Below are positions 32,260-41,218 of a stretch of DNA of 64,000 bases, piece after piece; the stretch's first letter is position 1; each line of letters starts with the position of its first letter. The stretch is from JACCWP01 sp963801045 (lineage in GTDB: Bacteria > Actinomycetota > Actinomycetes > Propionibacteriales > Nocardioidaceae), in assembly GCA_963801045.1 (NCBI GenBank), contig CAWDDC010000004.1, forward strand, positions 992,001-1,056,000, written 5' to 3'. The notes below the pieces were generated by a model, which saw nothing but the letters and a program-made list of their open reading frames with translations, was not told the DNA's origin and did no database searches. Made by a program: the position numbers and the translations under genes.

Positions 32260-33033
32260 CTACCCGCCCCCGCGGTCCGTCAGGACCGCCACACCGTCGA
32301 GCAGCCGGGCCAGCCCGAACTCGAAGCTGCGGGCCGGGTCGTACGCCGCCTGCAGCTCCTTGCCGGCGGCCGGCCCGACCCGTGCCACGGTCGGGAAGCG
32401 CTCCGGGTCGAAGACCTGCGCGACGAACGGTTCGGTCGCCTCCCACCACTGCCGCTCGCTGATCCCGGTGGCACGCTCCGCGTCGGACCGCTCGGCAAGC
32501 CCGCTGACGGTGCCCTTCACGAACCCGTTGACGAGGGTGACGACGAGGTCCATGTCGACCTCGCTGAGCCCCAGTCCGTCGACCGCGCGCAGCTCGCGCT
32601 CGTACTTGGCCATCAGGTGCGGGCCCAGCGGGGGACGCCCGGTCGCCACGTGCAACGCCCACGGGTGGCGTAAGAACAGCTCCCAGTTCTCCCGGGCCAC
32701 GTGCTCGAGCCGGGAGCGCCAGCCGGCGGCGGCCGGCTCGTCGGCCCGGTAGAGCTCGCCCAGCACCTCGTCGTACATCAGGTCGACCAGCTCACCCTTG
32801 CCCGGCACGTACGTGTAGAGCGTCATCACCCCGACGCCGAGTGCGGTCGCGATCCGGCGCATCGACACCGCCCCGATGCCCTCGGCGTCGGCCAGCCGCA
32901 CGGCCGCGGCGACGACCTGGCCGACGTCGAGGCCGGCCTGGGGACCGCGACCGCGCCGAGCGGGATCGGGCGCGCGCCACAGCAGCGCCATGCTGCGCGC
33001 CGGGTCGCCCGCCCCCGTCAGCTCCGTGGCCAC
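32260..33033 (-). CDS. TetR family transcriptional regulator
   Basis: A 257-residue repressor-type protein. The N-terminal helix-turn-helix is GAVSMRRIATALGVGVMTLYTYVPGKGELV, preceded by VVAAAVRLADAEG. The rest resembles the tetracycline-repressor-like C-terminal domain (TetR_C_1), with RHPWALHVATGRPPLGPH. It ends nine bases from the convergent phosphatase gene and starts 46 bases from the divergent acetyltransferase, which it may control. Confidence 0.9.
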   Translation of the reverse strand: MATELTGAGDPARSMALLWRAPDPARRGRGPQAGLDVGQVVAAAVRLADAEGIGAVSMRRIATALGVGVMTLYTYVPGKGELVDLMYDEVLGELYRADEPAAAGWRSRLEHVARENWELFLRHPWALHVATGRPPLGPHLMAKYERELRAVDGLGLSEVDMDLVVTLVNGFVKGTVSGLAERSDAERATGISERQWWEATEPFVAQVFDPERFPTVARVGPAAGKELQAAYDPARSFEFGLARLLDGVAVLTDRGGG

Positions 33034-33079
33034 GCTGCCTCCTCCCGTACGCCCCGTCCCGGTCCGCCATAGTGGCCTC

Positions 33080-33529
33080 GTGACTGCGATCCGGCCGGTG
33101 ACCGACGGGGATCTCGACGAGCTGGTGCCGATGATGGCGGCGTACTGCCGCTTCTACCAGACCATCCCGACCCGGGAGGCGCTGGCCGCATTGGCCAGGG
33201 CGCTGCTGGCCGACCCCGAGCACGAGGGCGTGCAGCTGCTGGCACGCGACGACGCGGGCATAGCAGTCGGCTTCGCCACCATGTACTGGTCGTGGGACAC
33301 CACCGCCGCAGTACGCACGGCGATCATGCACGACCTGTTCGTCGACCCGGCGGCGCGCGGCGGGGGAGTGGGGCGCGCCCTGATCGACGCATGTGCCGCC
33401 GTGGCCGCACGCCGGGGGCGGGAGCGGCTCGTGTGGCAGACGGCGCCCGACAACGCGACGGCGCAACGTCTCTACGACGCGACGGCCGCCGAGCGGTCCA
33501 CCTGGCTGGAGTACTCGCTGGCCCTGTGA
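33080..33529 (+). CDS. GNAT family N-acetyltransferase
   Basis: A 149-residue acetyltransferase with the acetyl-CoA motif DLFVDPAARGGGVGRALIDAC and the C-terminal ...TAPDNATAQRLYDA... block. The start VTAIRPVTDGDLDELV is a typical GNAT opening; GTG at 33080. The acceptor substrate is unknown. It is divergent from the TetR gene, with a 46-base shared upstream region. Confidence 0.9.
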   Translation: MTAIRPVTDGDLDELVPMMAAYCRFYQTIPTREALAALARALLADPEHEGVQLLARDDAGIAVGFATMYWSWDTTAAVRTAIMHDLFVDPAARGGGVGRALIDACAAVAARRGRERLVWQTAPDNATAQRLYDATAAERSTWLEYSLAL

Positions 33530-33629
33530 GGCCCGGTGAAGCGGGGGCCCGCGATTCGGTCGCGCCCGGCCGGACGGCTATGCTGTCCGGGCTCGTCCGG
33601 GCCCCCGTGAGGGCCGGCGCGGGCGACCC

Positions 33630-33702
33630 GGGGCTGTGGCGCAGCTGGTAGCGCACCTCCATGGCATGGAGGGGGTCAGGGGTTCGAGTCCCCTCAGCTC
33701 CA
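33630..33702 (+). tRNA. tRNA-Ala (anticodon GGC)
   Basis: A complete 73-nt cloverleaf: acceptor GGGGCTG/CAGCTCC, D arm GCGC-AGCTGGTA-GCGC, anticodon arm CCTCC-ATGGCAT-GGAGG with anticodon GGC, variable GGGTC, T arm AGGGG-TTCGAGT-CCCCT, discriminator A. The G3-U70 wobble identity element of alanine tRNAs is present. CCA is not encoded. Confidence 0.97.
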
Positions 33703-33707
33703 CCCAT

Positions 33708-33737
33708 CCGGACGGCCCGCGTCGGCGGACCGTCCGG
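33708..33737 (+). terminator. Hairpin after tRNA-Ala
   Basis: CCGGACGG (33708-33715) and CCGTCCGG (33730-33737) pair perfectly with a 14-nt loop, five bases after the tRNA. No U-tract. Possible terminator or tRNA 3' processing boundary. Confidence 0.45.
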
Positions 33738-33770
33738 CGGTGTCATTCCGGCGAGTCGGGCGGTGGTGCC

Positions 33771-35147
33771 GTGACCACCCCCGAGCCGGAGCCACGGCGC
33801 TCGCCGGGCGACGACGTCGTGCCGCTCGGCGAGGCGACCCGCACCTGGTTCGCCATCTCGTTGCAGACCTTCGGTGGGCCGGCCGGGCAGATCGCCGTCA
33901 TGCAGCGCACCCTGGTGGACGAGAAGCGGTGGCTGGGTCAGCGCCGGTTCCTGCACGCGCTGAACTTCTGCATGCTGCTGCCCGGTCCGGAGGCCCAGCA
34001 GCTGGCCATCTACACCGGCTGGCTCCTCAACGGGCTGCGCGGTGGACTCATCGCCGGCACCCTGTTCGTGCTGCCGGGCATGGTCGCGCTGCTGGGTCTG
34101 TCGGCGCTCTACGTCGGCCTGGGTGACACCGACGCGGTCGACGCCGTGTTCCTCGGCCTGGCACCGGCCGTCATCGCGATCGTGGTCCAGGCGCTGCTGC
34201 GGGTCAGCCGGCGCGCACTGACCCATCCCAGCCTGGTGGTCGTCGCGGTCGCGGCATTCGTCGCACTGACGTTCCTGGCGGTGCCGTTCCCGGTGGTCGT
34301 GCTGGGCGCGGGCGTCGCCGGCTGGCTGCTCGGCCTGCGCATCCCGGAGCTGGCGGCTCCCAAGGCCGAGGTCGACGACGACGGAGTCACACCACTCGTG
34401 GCCGACGACGACCTGCACGCGGCGCGGCCCAGTAGGCGTCGCGGGCTGGTGATCCTCGCCGTCGGGCTGGTGCTGTGGGCGGCGCCGGTGGTCGCCTTCG
34501 CCGTGCTGGCCGGCCGGGACAGCATCTTCGTCGAGCAGGGCCTGTTCTTCTCCGGTGCCGCCCTGATCACGTTCGGCGGTGCCTACGCGGTGCTCGCGTA
34601 CGTCGCGCAGCAGGCGGTGCAGGTCTACGGCTGGCTGCTGCCCGGCGAGATGGTCCGCGGCCTGGCCCTGGCCGAGACCACTCCCGGGCCGCTCATCATG
34701 GTCGTGCAGTTCGTCGCCTTCGTCGGTGCCTACCGCGATCCCGGTGCTCTCGACCCGTGGGTCGCCGCTGTCCTCGCCGCCCTGCTGACCACGTGGGTGA
34801 CGTTCGTGCCCTGCTTCCTGTTCATCCTGCTGGGCGCCCCGTACGTCGAGCGGCTGCGGCACAACCAGGCCCTGGCAGCCGCACTCTCCGGCATCACCGC
34901 GGCGGTGGTCGGTGTCATCGCCAGCCTGGCCGTGTACTTCGCCGAGAACACGCTGTTCGACGCCACCCGGTCGGTGACCTGGGGGCCGTTCGACTTCGCG
35001 GTGGCTGAGCTGTCGAGCCTGCAGCCCGCGGAGGTGGCGGTGACCGGCCTGGCCTGCGTGCTGATCTTCGCCTGCGGCTGGGGTGTGCTGCGCACGCTCG
35101 GTGTCTGCGCGCTGGCCGGCATCGGCCTGCACCTGCTCGGCGGGTGA
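33771..35147 (+). CDS. chrA: Chromate transporter ChrA family
   Basis: A 458-residue two-domain membrane protein of the CHR family. The first half has FAISLQTFGGPAGQIAVMQ and HALNFCMLLPGPEAQQLAIYTGWLL, and the second half repeats the pattern with TFGGAYAVLAYVAQQAV and GLALAETTPGPLIMVVQFVAFVGAY. Both are diagnostic CHR domains. GTG at 33771 (VTTPEPEPRR) is used. The frame extends back through the tRNA, but that part is not coding. It may export chromate in exchange for sulfate, or another oxyanion. Confidence 0.93.
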   Translation: MTTPEPEPRRSPGDDVVPLGEATRTWFAISLQTFGGPAGQIAVMQRTLVDEKRWLGQRRFLHALNFCMLLPGPEAQQLAIYTGWLLNGLRGGLIAGTLFVLPGMVALLGLSALYVGLGDTDAVDAVFLGLAPAVIAIVVQALLRVSRRALTHPSLVVVAVAAFVALTFLAVPFPVVVLGAGVAGWLLGLRIPELAAPKAEVDDDGVTPLVADDDLHAARPSRRRGLVILAVGLVLWAAPVVAFAVLAGRDSIFVEQGLFFSGAALITFGGAYAVLAYVAQQAVQVYGWLLPGEMVRGLALAETTPGPLIMVVQFVAFVGAYRDPGALDPWVAAVLAALLTTWVTFVPCFLFILLGAPYVERLRHNQALAAALSGITAAVVGVIASLAVYFAENTLFDATRSVTWGPFDFAVAELSSLQPAEVAVTGLACVLIFACGWGVLRTLGVCALAGIGLHLLGG

Positions 35148-35149
35148 GC

Positions 35150-35212
35150 TGTGGCGGCATCCGGTTGCTTCCGCCGGCGCGTCACCCGCGTGTTGCCGCC
35201 ACAACGGGGGTG
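35150..35212. repeat. Palindromic repeat, left copy of a 26-bp direct repeat
   Basis: TGTGGCGGCA (35150-35159) pairs with 35194-35203. The right arm lies in a 26-base sequence (35187-35212) identical to 41170-41195 in the same orientation. It sits between the chrA end and the lacI end, and the lacI stop and last codons lie within it. Confidence 0.8.
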
Positions 35213-36222
35213 GGGGTGGTCGACTCGCGTGCGACCAGGTGGTGCGGCGCGAGCACCGTACGGGGCGGCAGGTCGGCGTCGTCGAGCCGCGAGGTGAGCA
35301 GGTCGAGGGCGTGCTCGGCGATCGCCGCCCGGTCGATGGCGACGGTGCTCAGCGTCGGCGCCGAGTAGCGCGCCTCCGGGATGTCGTCGACGCCCACGAC
35401 CGCGACGTCGTCGGGCACCTGGACCCCGCGCCGGTGCAGCGCGTGCAGGGCTCCGAGCGCCAGCACGTCGTTGGCGGCGAAGATCGCGTCGACGTCGCGG
35501 CGCTCGTCCAGCAGGGTGTCGACCGCCAGCCCGCCGACCCGGCGGCTCCACTCGCCGAACTCGGGCGTGAGCGCGGGGTCGACCCGAAGGTCGGCGGCTC
35601 GCAGCGCCTTCTCGTACCCGCGGGCGCGCTGCAGCAGCACGGGGTTGGGCCAGGGCTTGCGCCCGACCATGGCGATCCGCCGGCGACCGGCTGCCAGCAG
35701 GTGCTCGGTCGCGAGGGCTCCGACGGTCACGCTGTCGACACCGACCCGGTCGACGGCGGCGTTCTCGCCGTGCTCACCGAGCAGGACGGTCGGGGTGCCG
35801 TGCCGCGCCTGCCCGAGCTCGTCCTCGGACATCGTGAGCGGGCTGAAGATGAGCCCGTCGGCGAGCCGTACCGGGTAGCCGTCGGCCGCCTCCCGCTCCC
35901 GCTCGAGCTCGCCGTCGGTCTGCTCGACCAGCACGGTGAGGCCCCGTTGCCGCGCGGCGCTGACCAGCCGGGCGGCGAGGTCGGCGAAGTACGGGAGGTC
36001 GATCTCGGGGACGGCCAGCGTGATCATGCCGGTGCGCCCCTGCCGCAGGTGCCGGCCGACCGCCTGCGGCCGGTACTGCAGCGCCTCGATCTGCTCCTGC
36101 ACCCGCGCACGGGTGTCGGGCCGCACGTGGGCGAAGCCGTTGACCACGTTGGACACCGTCTTCACCGACACCCCCGCGGCGCGCGCCACGTCCCGCATCG
36201 AGGTCACCCGCTGGGAGGTCAC
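35182..36222 (-). CDS. LacI family transcriptional regulator
   Basis: A 346-residue repressor. The N-terminal helix-turn-helix is MRDVARAAGVSVKTVSNVVNG followed by the hinge region ending LRQGRTGMI. The periplasmic-binding-like effector domain spans the rest (GRRRIAMVGRKPW, DAIFAANDVLALGAL, VVGVDDIPEARYSAPTLSTVAID). The GTG at 36222 is used; no ribosome site is seen, and CAAACT six bases upstream could make it leaderless. It is divergent from the sugar ABC operon, and two operator-like palindromes lie in the 91-base gap. The last ten residues (TPTPVVAATRG) are encoded by the dispersed repeat. Confidence 0.94.
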   Translation of the reverse strand: MTSQRVTSMRDVARAAGVSVKTVSNVVNGFAHVRPDTRARVQEQIEALQYRPQAVGRHLRQGRTGMITLAVPEIDLPYFADLAARLVSAARQRGLTVLVEQTDGELEREREAADGYPVRLADGLIFSPLTMSEDELGQARHGTPTVLLGEHGENAAVDRVGVDSVTVGALATEHLLAAGRRRIAMVGRKPWPNPVLLQRARGYEKALRAADLRVDPALTPEFGEWSRRVGGLAVDTLLDERRDVDAIFAANDVLALGALHALHRRGVQVPDDVAVVGVDDIPEARYSAPTLSTVAIDRAAIAEHALDLLTSRLDDADLPPRTVLAPHHLVARESTTPTPVVAATRG

Positions 36223-36253
36223 CGGAGCAGTTTGACAGATTTGCCCCGTTCTG

Positions 36254-36297
36254 TTGACGTGTGAGCGTTCTCACGGCAGGGTCTCTACAACGTTGTA
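36254..36297 (+). promoter_or_regulatory. Promoter and two LacI-type operators
   Basis: TTGACG (36254-36259) is a candidate -35. GTGAGCGTTCTCAC (36261-36274) is a perfect 5-4-5 palindrome just after it. TACAACGTTGTA (36286-36297) is a perfect 12-bp palindrome with the central CG typical of LacI-family operators, ending 16 bases before the first operon gene. Repression by the divergent LacI protein is the natural reading. Confidence 0.65.
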
Positions 36298-36313
36298 AAG
36301 CCGGGAGGGGTCC

Positions 36314-37636
36314 ATGCTGACCAGGCGCGCCATCAGTCGACGTTCGTTCCTCCGGGGCACCGGTCTGGCCGCCGGCGGACTGGCTGCCGGCAGCGCGCTG
36401 CCCGGGTGCGGCGCGGTCGTCACCCCCGGCGGCGGCGGCACCCCGGTGGCGTACTGGAACTTCTTCACCGGCAGCGACGGCGCCCGCATGGTCGAGCTCA
36501 CCGACGCCTTCCGCGACGAGGAGCCGTCGGTCAACGTCACCGCGACGACCCTGATGTGGGGCGCGCCCTACTACACCAAGCTCGCGATGGCCTGCGAGGG
36601 CGGCCGCGCCCCCGACCTGGCGACGCTGCACGCCACCCGGCTGCCGGTGTTCGCCCAGGACCTGGTGGAGCCGTGGGACCTCGACGAGCTGGGCAAGCGG
36701 GGCATCGCGCTGGAGGACTTCCCGCAGCCGGTGCTCGACCGGGTGATGATCGACGACCAGCTGATGGCGCTGCCGCTCGACACCCACCCGTTCGTCCTCT
36801 ACTACAACACCGACATCTGCGAAGAGCTCGACCTGCTGGACTCCGACGGCCAGCTCAAGCCACTCGACTCGCCCGAGCTGTTCCTGGACGCCGGTAATCG
36901 GGCCGCGGAGGTCACCGGCAGCACCGGCATCGCGTTCGGCGGCAACGACGCGATGATGTGCTGGGAGATGTTCTGGACCTTGTACAGCCAGCAGGGGGCC
37001 ACCATCGAGCTGCCGATCGGAGGCAAGGCCGAGGCCGACCGCGACGCCATGGTCCAGTCGATGGCCTTCATGGCCGACCTGTGTGACGGCACCATCTCGT
37101 CGCAGACGCTCGACGGCGGCGGCGCCTCGGCGCTGTTCGCCAGTGAGCAGACCGCCTTCCTCACCCAGGGCGTCTGGGAGATCGTGACGGCCGAGATGGC
37201 CGAGATCCCGTTCTCGATGACACTGTTCCCTGCGTTGTTCGGCGACGAGCACATCGCCCGGGCCGACAGCCACATCTTCGTGCTTCCTCGCCAGCTCAGT
37301 CAGGACGACGCCACGCTCTCGGCGACATACGACCTCGCGGCCTCGATGCTGGACAACAGCCTGTCCTGGGCCGGTGGCGGCCACGTGCCCGCGCTGTCGG
37401 CAGTGGTGGAGAGCAAGGCATACCAGGAGCTGCAGCCGCAGTCGAACTACCAGGCTGCGGCCGAGCTGGCTGCATTCGACCCCCGGGCCTATTTCGCCGG
37501 CTCCGGGTCGAACATGATGAGCCGCGCGTTCCAGGACCTCGGGGCGGTCTGCTCCCACGCCATGACCCCCGAAGATGCAGCCGACAACCTCATCGGCTGG
37601 CTCAACGAGCAGCTCCAGCTGCCGCCGCCGGTGTGA
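36314..37636 (+). CDS. Sugar ABC transporter substrate-binding lipoprotein
   Basis: A 440-residue extracellular binding protein of the family 1 (maltose-type) solute-binding group. The export signal has a twin-arginine motif (RRSFLRG), a hydrophobic stretch and a lipobox LPGC. Mature sequence PVAYWNFFTGSDGARMVELTDAF and the segments ALPLDTHPFVLYYNTDI and LFASEQTAFLTQGVWEI are typical. ATG at 36314 after GGGAGGGG. It leads a four-gene operon with two permeases and a GH51 enzyme. No ATPase is encoded; a shared MsiK-type ATPase elsewhere is expected. Confidence 0.92.
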   Translation: MLTRRAISRRSFLRGTGLAAGGLAAGSALPGCGAVVTPGGGGTPVAYWNFFTGSDGARMVELTDAFRDEEPSVNVTATTLMWGAPYYTKLAMACEGGRAPDLATLHATRLPVFAQDLVEPWDLDELGKRGIALEDFPQPVLDRVMIDDQLMALPLDTHPFVLYYNTDICEELDLLDSDGQLKPLDSPELFLDAGNRAAEVTGSTGIAFGGNDAMMCWEMFWTLYSQQGATIELPIGGKAEADRDAMVQSMAFMADLCDGTISSQTLDGGGASALFASEQTAFLTQGVWEIVTAEMAEIPFSMTLFPALFGDEHIARADSHIFVLPRQLSQDDATLSATYDLAASMLDNSLSWAGGGHVPALSAVVESKAYQELQPQSNYQAAAELAAFDPRAYFAGSGSNMMSRAFQDLGAVCSHAMTPEDAADNLIGWLNEQLQLPPPV

Positions 37637-37687
37637 CCCGGCCGTGCACGTACCGACGACCCCCGCACCTCGAGAGGTGACGTAGCC

Positions 37688-38647
37688 ATGGCGACATCCG
37701 ACACCATCACCCGGGCCCCGGCCAGCCCCGGGACGCGACAGACCGTGGGGGGCGTCTTCGGCCGGCCGGGGGGCATCGGCACCAACACCGGCGGCCCGTG
37801 GTTCGTGCTGCCGTTCCTCGTCGTCTACGCGCTGTTCGCGATCTGGCCGATCATCTACGGGCTCGGCATGAGCTTCTTCGACGTGAGCCTCGTCGGCGGG
37901 GACTCGCAGTACGTCGGACTGGAGAACTACCGCGAGATGGTCGGCGACGACCTGGTCTGGACCACGCTGGGGCACACGGTGATGTTCACCGTGCTGAGCA
38001 CCGTCCCGCTGGTGGTGGTCGCGTTGATCATGGCGCTGCTCGTGCACACCGGCGTCCGGGGCCAGTGGTTCTGGCGCTTCGTCTACTTCGCGCCGTTCCT
38101 GCTGCCGGTAGCTACGGTCGTGCTGATCTGGAACTGGCTGTTCCAGAACGACTTCGGGCTGATCAACGGCCTGCTGGCCAAGGTCGGGCTCCCCACCGTC
38201 GGGTGGCTCAACGACGCCAACGTGGCGCTGACGTCGACCGTGATCCTCACCGTGTGGTGGACGGTGGGCTTCAACTTCCTGCTCTACCTCGCCGCGCTGC
38301 AGGCCATCCCGCAGCAGCTGTACGAAGCCGCCGACATCGACGGCGCAAGCGGCTGGCGCCAGCTGATCTCGATCACCATCCCGCTGCTCAAGACGACCAC
38401 TGTGCTGGTGATCGTGCTCCAGGTCCTGGCCTCGCTGAAGGTCTTCGACCAGATCTACATCCTGTTCTCCGGCAGCGGTGGGCCGGAGGCAGCGGCAACA
38501 CCGCTGCTGCAGTACGTCTACGACACCGGCTTCGTCAACTACCGGCTCGGTTACGCCGCCTCGATCTCGTACATGTTCTTCGCGCTGATCGTCGTGGTGT
38601 CGCTCAGCCAGGCCTGGTTCACCACCCGACGGGAGCGGACCTCATGA
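37688..38647 (+). CDS. Sugar ABC transporter permease (MalF type)
   Basis: A 319-residue inner-membrane permease with six predicted helices. The ATPase-coupling EAA loop reads YEAADIDGASGWRQLISITIPLL. The start has a 35-residue cytoplasmic extension and then WFVLPFLVVYALFAIWPIIYG. Its stop overlaps the next permease by four bases. With the binding protein it should take up an arabinose-containing oligosaccharide, judging from the downstream enzyme. Confidence 0.93.
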   Translation: MATSDTITRAPASPGTRQTVGGVFGRPGGIGTNTGGPWFVLPFLVVYALFAIWPIIYGLGMSFFDVSLVGGDSQYVGLENYREMVGDDLVWTTLGHTVMFTVLSTVPLVVVALIMALLVHTGVRGQWFWRFVYFAPFLLPVATVVLIWNWLFQNDFGLINGLLAKVGLPTVGWLNDANVALTSTVILTVWWTVGFNFLLYLAALQAIPQQLYEAADIDGASGWRQLISITIPLLKTTTVLVIVLQVLASLKVFDQIYILFSGSGGPEAAATPLLQYVYDTGFVNYRLGYAASISYMFFALIVVVSLSQAWFTTRRERTS

Positions 38648-39555
38648 GCGTCGCCACCGACCTGATCAACACCGGCGGTCGCGCGGGCGGTGACGCCACC
38701 GTCCGCCGCGGTGGCCGCGACCCCCGCCGCAGCCCGCTCACCGTGCGTATCCTGGTGGTCACGGCGCTCTCGGTGATCGCGCTGGTCTGGCTGGCACCGC
38801 TGATCTGGGCGCTGCTGACCTCGCTGAAGTACGAGAAGGACACCACCACGGTGCCGATCGAGGCGGTTCCGCCCGATGGCTTCACCCTGGACGCCTACCG
38901 CACGGTGCTCAGCAACGACAACCTCTGGATCTGGTTCGTCAACAGCACCATCGTCGCGGTCGCCGTCACGGTGCTGACGCTGGCGATCTCGACAGCGGCC
39001 GCGTACGGCTTCTCCCGGTGCAAGTTCCGGGGCCGGAGCGTCCTGTTCGCGATCACCATCGCCGGGATCATGGTGCCCCCGCAGATCCTGATCGTGCCGC
39101 TGTACAAGCAGGTGGTGGCGATGGGTCTCGGCGACACCTACCTGGGCATCATCCTGCCGCAGCTGGTTGCGCCGACGATGGTGTTCATCCTGAAGAAGTT
39201 CTTCGACGGGCTGCCGCGCGAGCTCGACGAGGCCGCCCGGGTCGACGGCGCCAGCTCGCTGCGGATCTTCTTGCAGATCGTGCTGCCGTTGTCGCGGCCC
39301 ATCCTCGCGGCCGTCGGCATCTTCGTGTTCATCCACGCATGGAACAACTTCTTGTGGCCGTTCATCATCATCTCCGACCCCAACCTGATGACCCTGCCGG
39401 TCGGCCTGGTGCAGGTGCAGAGCAGCTTCGGCGTCATGTACGCGCAGATCATGGCCTCGGTGCTGCTGGCCGGCCTGCCCCTGGTCGTCGCGTTCATGCT
39501 CTTCCAGCGCCAGATCATCCGCGGCGTCGCCACCACCGGTCTGGCCGGCACCTGA
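38644..39555 (+). CDS. Sugar ABC transporter permease (MalG type)
   Basis: A 303-residue permease, six predicted helices, with the EAA loop LDEAARVDGASSLRIFLQIVLPLS. ATG at 38644 overlaps the previous stop (ATGA). The pair of permeases forms the translocation channel for the 36314 binding protein. It is followed after 40 bases by the arabinofuranosidase gene. Confidence 0.93.
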   Translation: MSVATDLINTGGRAGGDATVRRGGRDPRRSPLTVRILVVTALSVIALVWLAPLIWALLTSLKYEKDTTTVPIEAVPPDGFTLDAYRTVLSNDNLWIWFVNSTIVAVAVTVLTLAISTAAAYGFSRCKFRGRSVLFAITIAGIMVPPQILIVPLYKQVVAMGLGDTYLGIILPQLVAPTMVFILKKFFDGLPRELDEAARVDGASSLRIFLQIVLPLSRPILAAVGIFVFIHAWNNFLWPFIIISDPNLMTLPVGLVQVQSSFGVMYAQIMASVLLAGLPLVVAFMLFQRQIIRGVATTGLAGT

Positions 39556-39595
39556 GCCCGGCAGACCGGATCCGCACCATCGAGAGAGGACCCTT

Positions 39596-41113
39596 GTGCC
39601 CACTGCCCGTCTGACCGCCGACCCCGCCTTCACCGTTGCCCCGGTGCCGCCCCGGCTGTTCGGCTCGTTCGTCGAGCACATGGGCCGGTGCGTCTACACC
39701 GGCATCTACGAACCCGACCACCCGAAGTCCGACGAGCACGGCATCCGGCAGGACGTCGCCGACCTGGTCCGCGAGCTCGGGCCGACCGTGGTGCGCTACC
39801 CCGGCGGCAACTTCGTGTCCGGCTACGACTGGGAGGACGGCGTCGGGCCGAAGGAGCAGCGGCCGCGCCGCCTGGACCGCGCGTGGAAGTCGGTCGACAC
39901 CAACCAGTTCGGACTGGCCGAGTTCGGTGAGTGGTGCCGGCAGGTCGGCACCGAGCCCATGCTCGCCGTCAACCTCGGCAGCCGCGGCGTGCAGGCGGCG
40001 TGCGACCTGGTGGAGTACGCCAACCACCCCGGCGGGTCGAAGTTCTCCGACCTGCGCCGGTCGCACGGCGTCGCCGACCCGTTCGGCATCAAGCTGTGGT
40101 GCCTCGGGAACGAGATGGACGGGCCGTGGCAGGTGGGTCACAAGACGCCGTACGAGTACGGGCGGCTCGCCAACGAGACCGCTAAGGCGATGCGTTACAT
40201 CGACCCGGACATCGAGCTGGTCGCGTGCGGCAGCTCCGGGCCGAAGATGGCCACGTTCGGCGAGTGGGAGCGCGTCGTGCTCGAGCAGTGCTACGACGTC
40301 GTCGACTACATCTCGGCCCACATCTATTACGAGGAGCGCTCGGGCGACGCCGCGAGCTTCCTGGCCTCGGCGGTCGACATGGACCGCTTCATCGAGGCCG
40401 TCGTCTCCACCGCCGACGCGGTCCGTGCGCGCGGACGCCACGGCAAGCCGATCAACATCTCGTTCGACGAGTGGAACGTCTGGTACCAGTCACACCCGCA
40501 GAAGGCGGCCGACGAGCCGGACTGGACCGTTGCCCCGCGGGTCATCGAGGACGAGTACTCAGTCACCGACGCGGTCGTCGTCGGCACCCTGCTGAACTCA
40601 CTGCTGCGGCACGGCGACCGGGTCACCGTCGGGTGCCAGGCGCAGCTGATCAACGTGATCGGCCTGCTGCGCAGCGAGGCCGGGGGAGCCGCCTGGAAGC
40701 AGACGATCGCGCACCCGTTCGAGCAGGTGCGCCGGCTCGCGACCGGCGAGATCCTCCAGCTGCAGGTGCGCAGCGACCGGCACGAGACCGATCAGCACGG
40801 CGACGTCGACCTGGTCGACGCGGCCGGGACCTGGGACGAGGACACCGGACGGCTGGCGCTGTTCGTCGCCAACCGCGATCTCGACGAGGCCGCCACGGTC
40901 GAGGTCGGTCTCGGCGGCTTCGGAGCGCTCCGGCTCGAGCGGGCCCGCACGCTGGCGGCCTCCGACGGCCAGGACCGGCACACGACGAACTCCGCGGACC
41001 AGCCCGAGCGGGTGGGCCTGCGGCCGCTGGACACCGTCGAGGTCGTCGACGGTGGCGCCCGGCTGCAACTGCCGGCGTGTTCGTGGAGCGTGCTCGAGCT
41101 GGCCCGTACCTGA
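39596..41113 (+). CDS. abfA: Alpha-L-arabinofuranosidase, GH51
   Basis: A 505-residue retaining glycosidase that releases terminal L-arabinofuranose. It has a TIM barrel plus a C-terminal beta domain. The acid/base is Glu173 in CLGNEMDG and the nucleophile is Glu292 in SFDEWNVWY, the two GH51 signatures. The opening FGSFVEHMGRCVYTGIYEPDH is also typical. There is no signal peptide, so it acts on imported oligosaccharides. GTG at 39596 follows GAGAGAGGA. It is the last gene of the LacI-controlled operon; the right copy of the 26-bp repeat follows its stop by 16 to 57 bases. Confidence 0.95.
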   Translation: MPTARLTADPAFTVAPVPPRLFGSFVEHMGRCVYTGIYEPDHPKSDEHGIRQDVADLVRELGPTVVRYPGGNFVSGYDWEDGVGPKEQRPRRLDRAWKSVDTNQFGLAEFGEWCRQVGTEPMLAVNLGSRGVQAACDLVEYANHPGGSKFSDLRRSHGVADPFGIKLWCLGNEMDGPWQVGHKTPYEYGRLANETAKAMRYIDPDIELVACGSSGPKMATFGEWERVVLEQCYDVVDYISAHIYYEERSGDAASFLASAVDMDRFIEAVVSTADAVRARGRHGKPINISFDEWNVWYQSHPQKAADEPDWTVAPRVIEDEYSVTDAVVVGTLLNSLLRHGDRVTVGCQAQLINVIGLLRSEAGGAAWKQTIAHPFEQVRRLATGEILQLQVRSDRHETDQHGDVDLVDAAGTWDEDTGRLALFVANRDLDEAATVEVGLGGFGALRLERARTLAASDGQDRHTTNSADQPERVGLRPLDTVEVVDGGARLQLPACSWSVLELART

Positions 41114-41129
41114 CCGCCGCTTCGCACCG

Positions 41130-41195
41130 CGTTGTGGCGGCAAAGTGCCGGTGTGCCCGGCGGGTCGGGCGCGTGTTGCCGCCACAACGGGGGTG
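41130..41195. repeat. Palindromic repeat, right copy of a 26-bp direct repeat
   Basis: CGTTGTGGCGGCAA (41130-41143) pairs perfectly over 14 bases with 41176-41189. Bases 41170-41195 are identical to 35187-35212. It lies between the convergent ends of abfA and mntH and can act as a terminator. Confidence 0.8.
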
Positions 41196-41218
41196 TGCGG
41201 GCGCGGGGGTGGGGGCGC

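Noticed and set aside
33636..33770. N-terminal extension of chrA reading MAQLVAHLHGMEGVRGSSPLSST
   Set aside because: This is the translated sequence of the tRNA-Ala gene, a familiar false extension; the true start is the GTG at 33771.
35187..41195. Phage or integrative-element attachment sites
   Set aside because: No integrase, excisionase or transposase lies inside or near the repeats, and the tRNA-Ala gene is intact with no duplicated 3' end, so a cassette by recombination is only a possibility.
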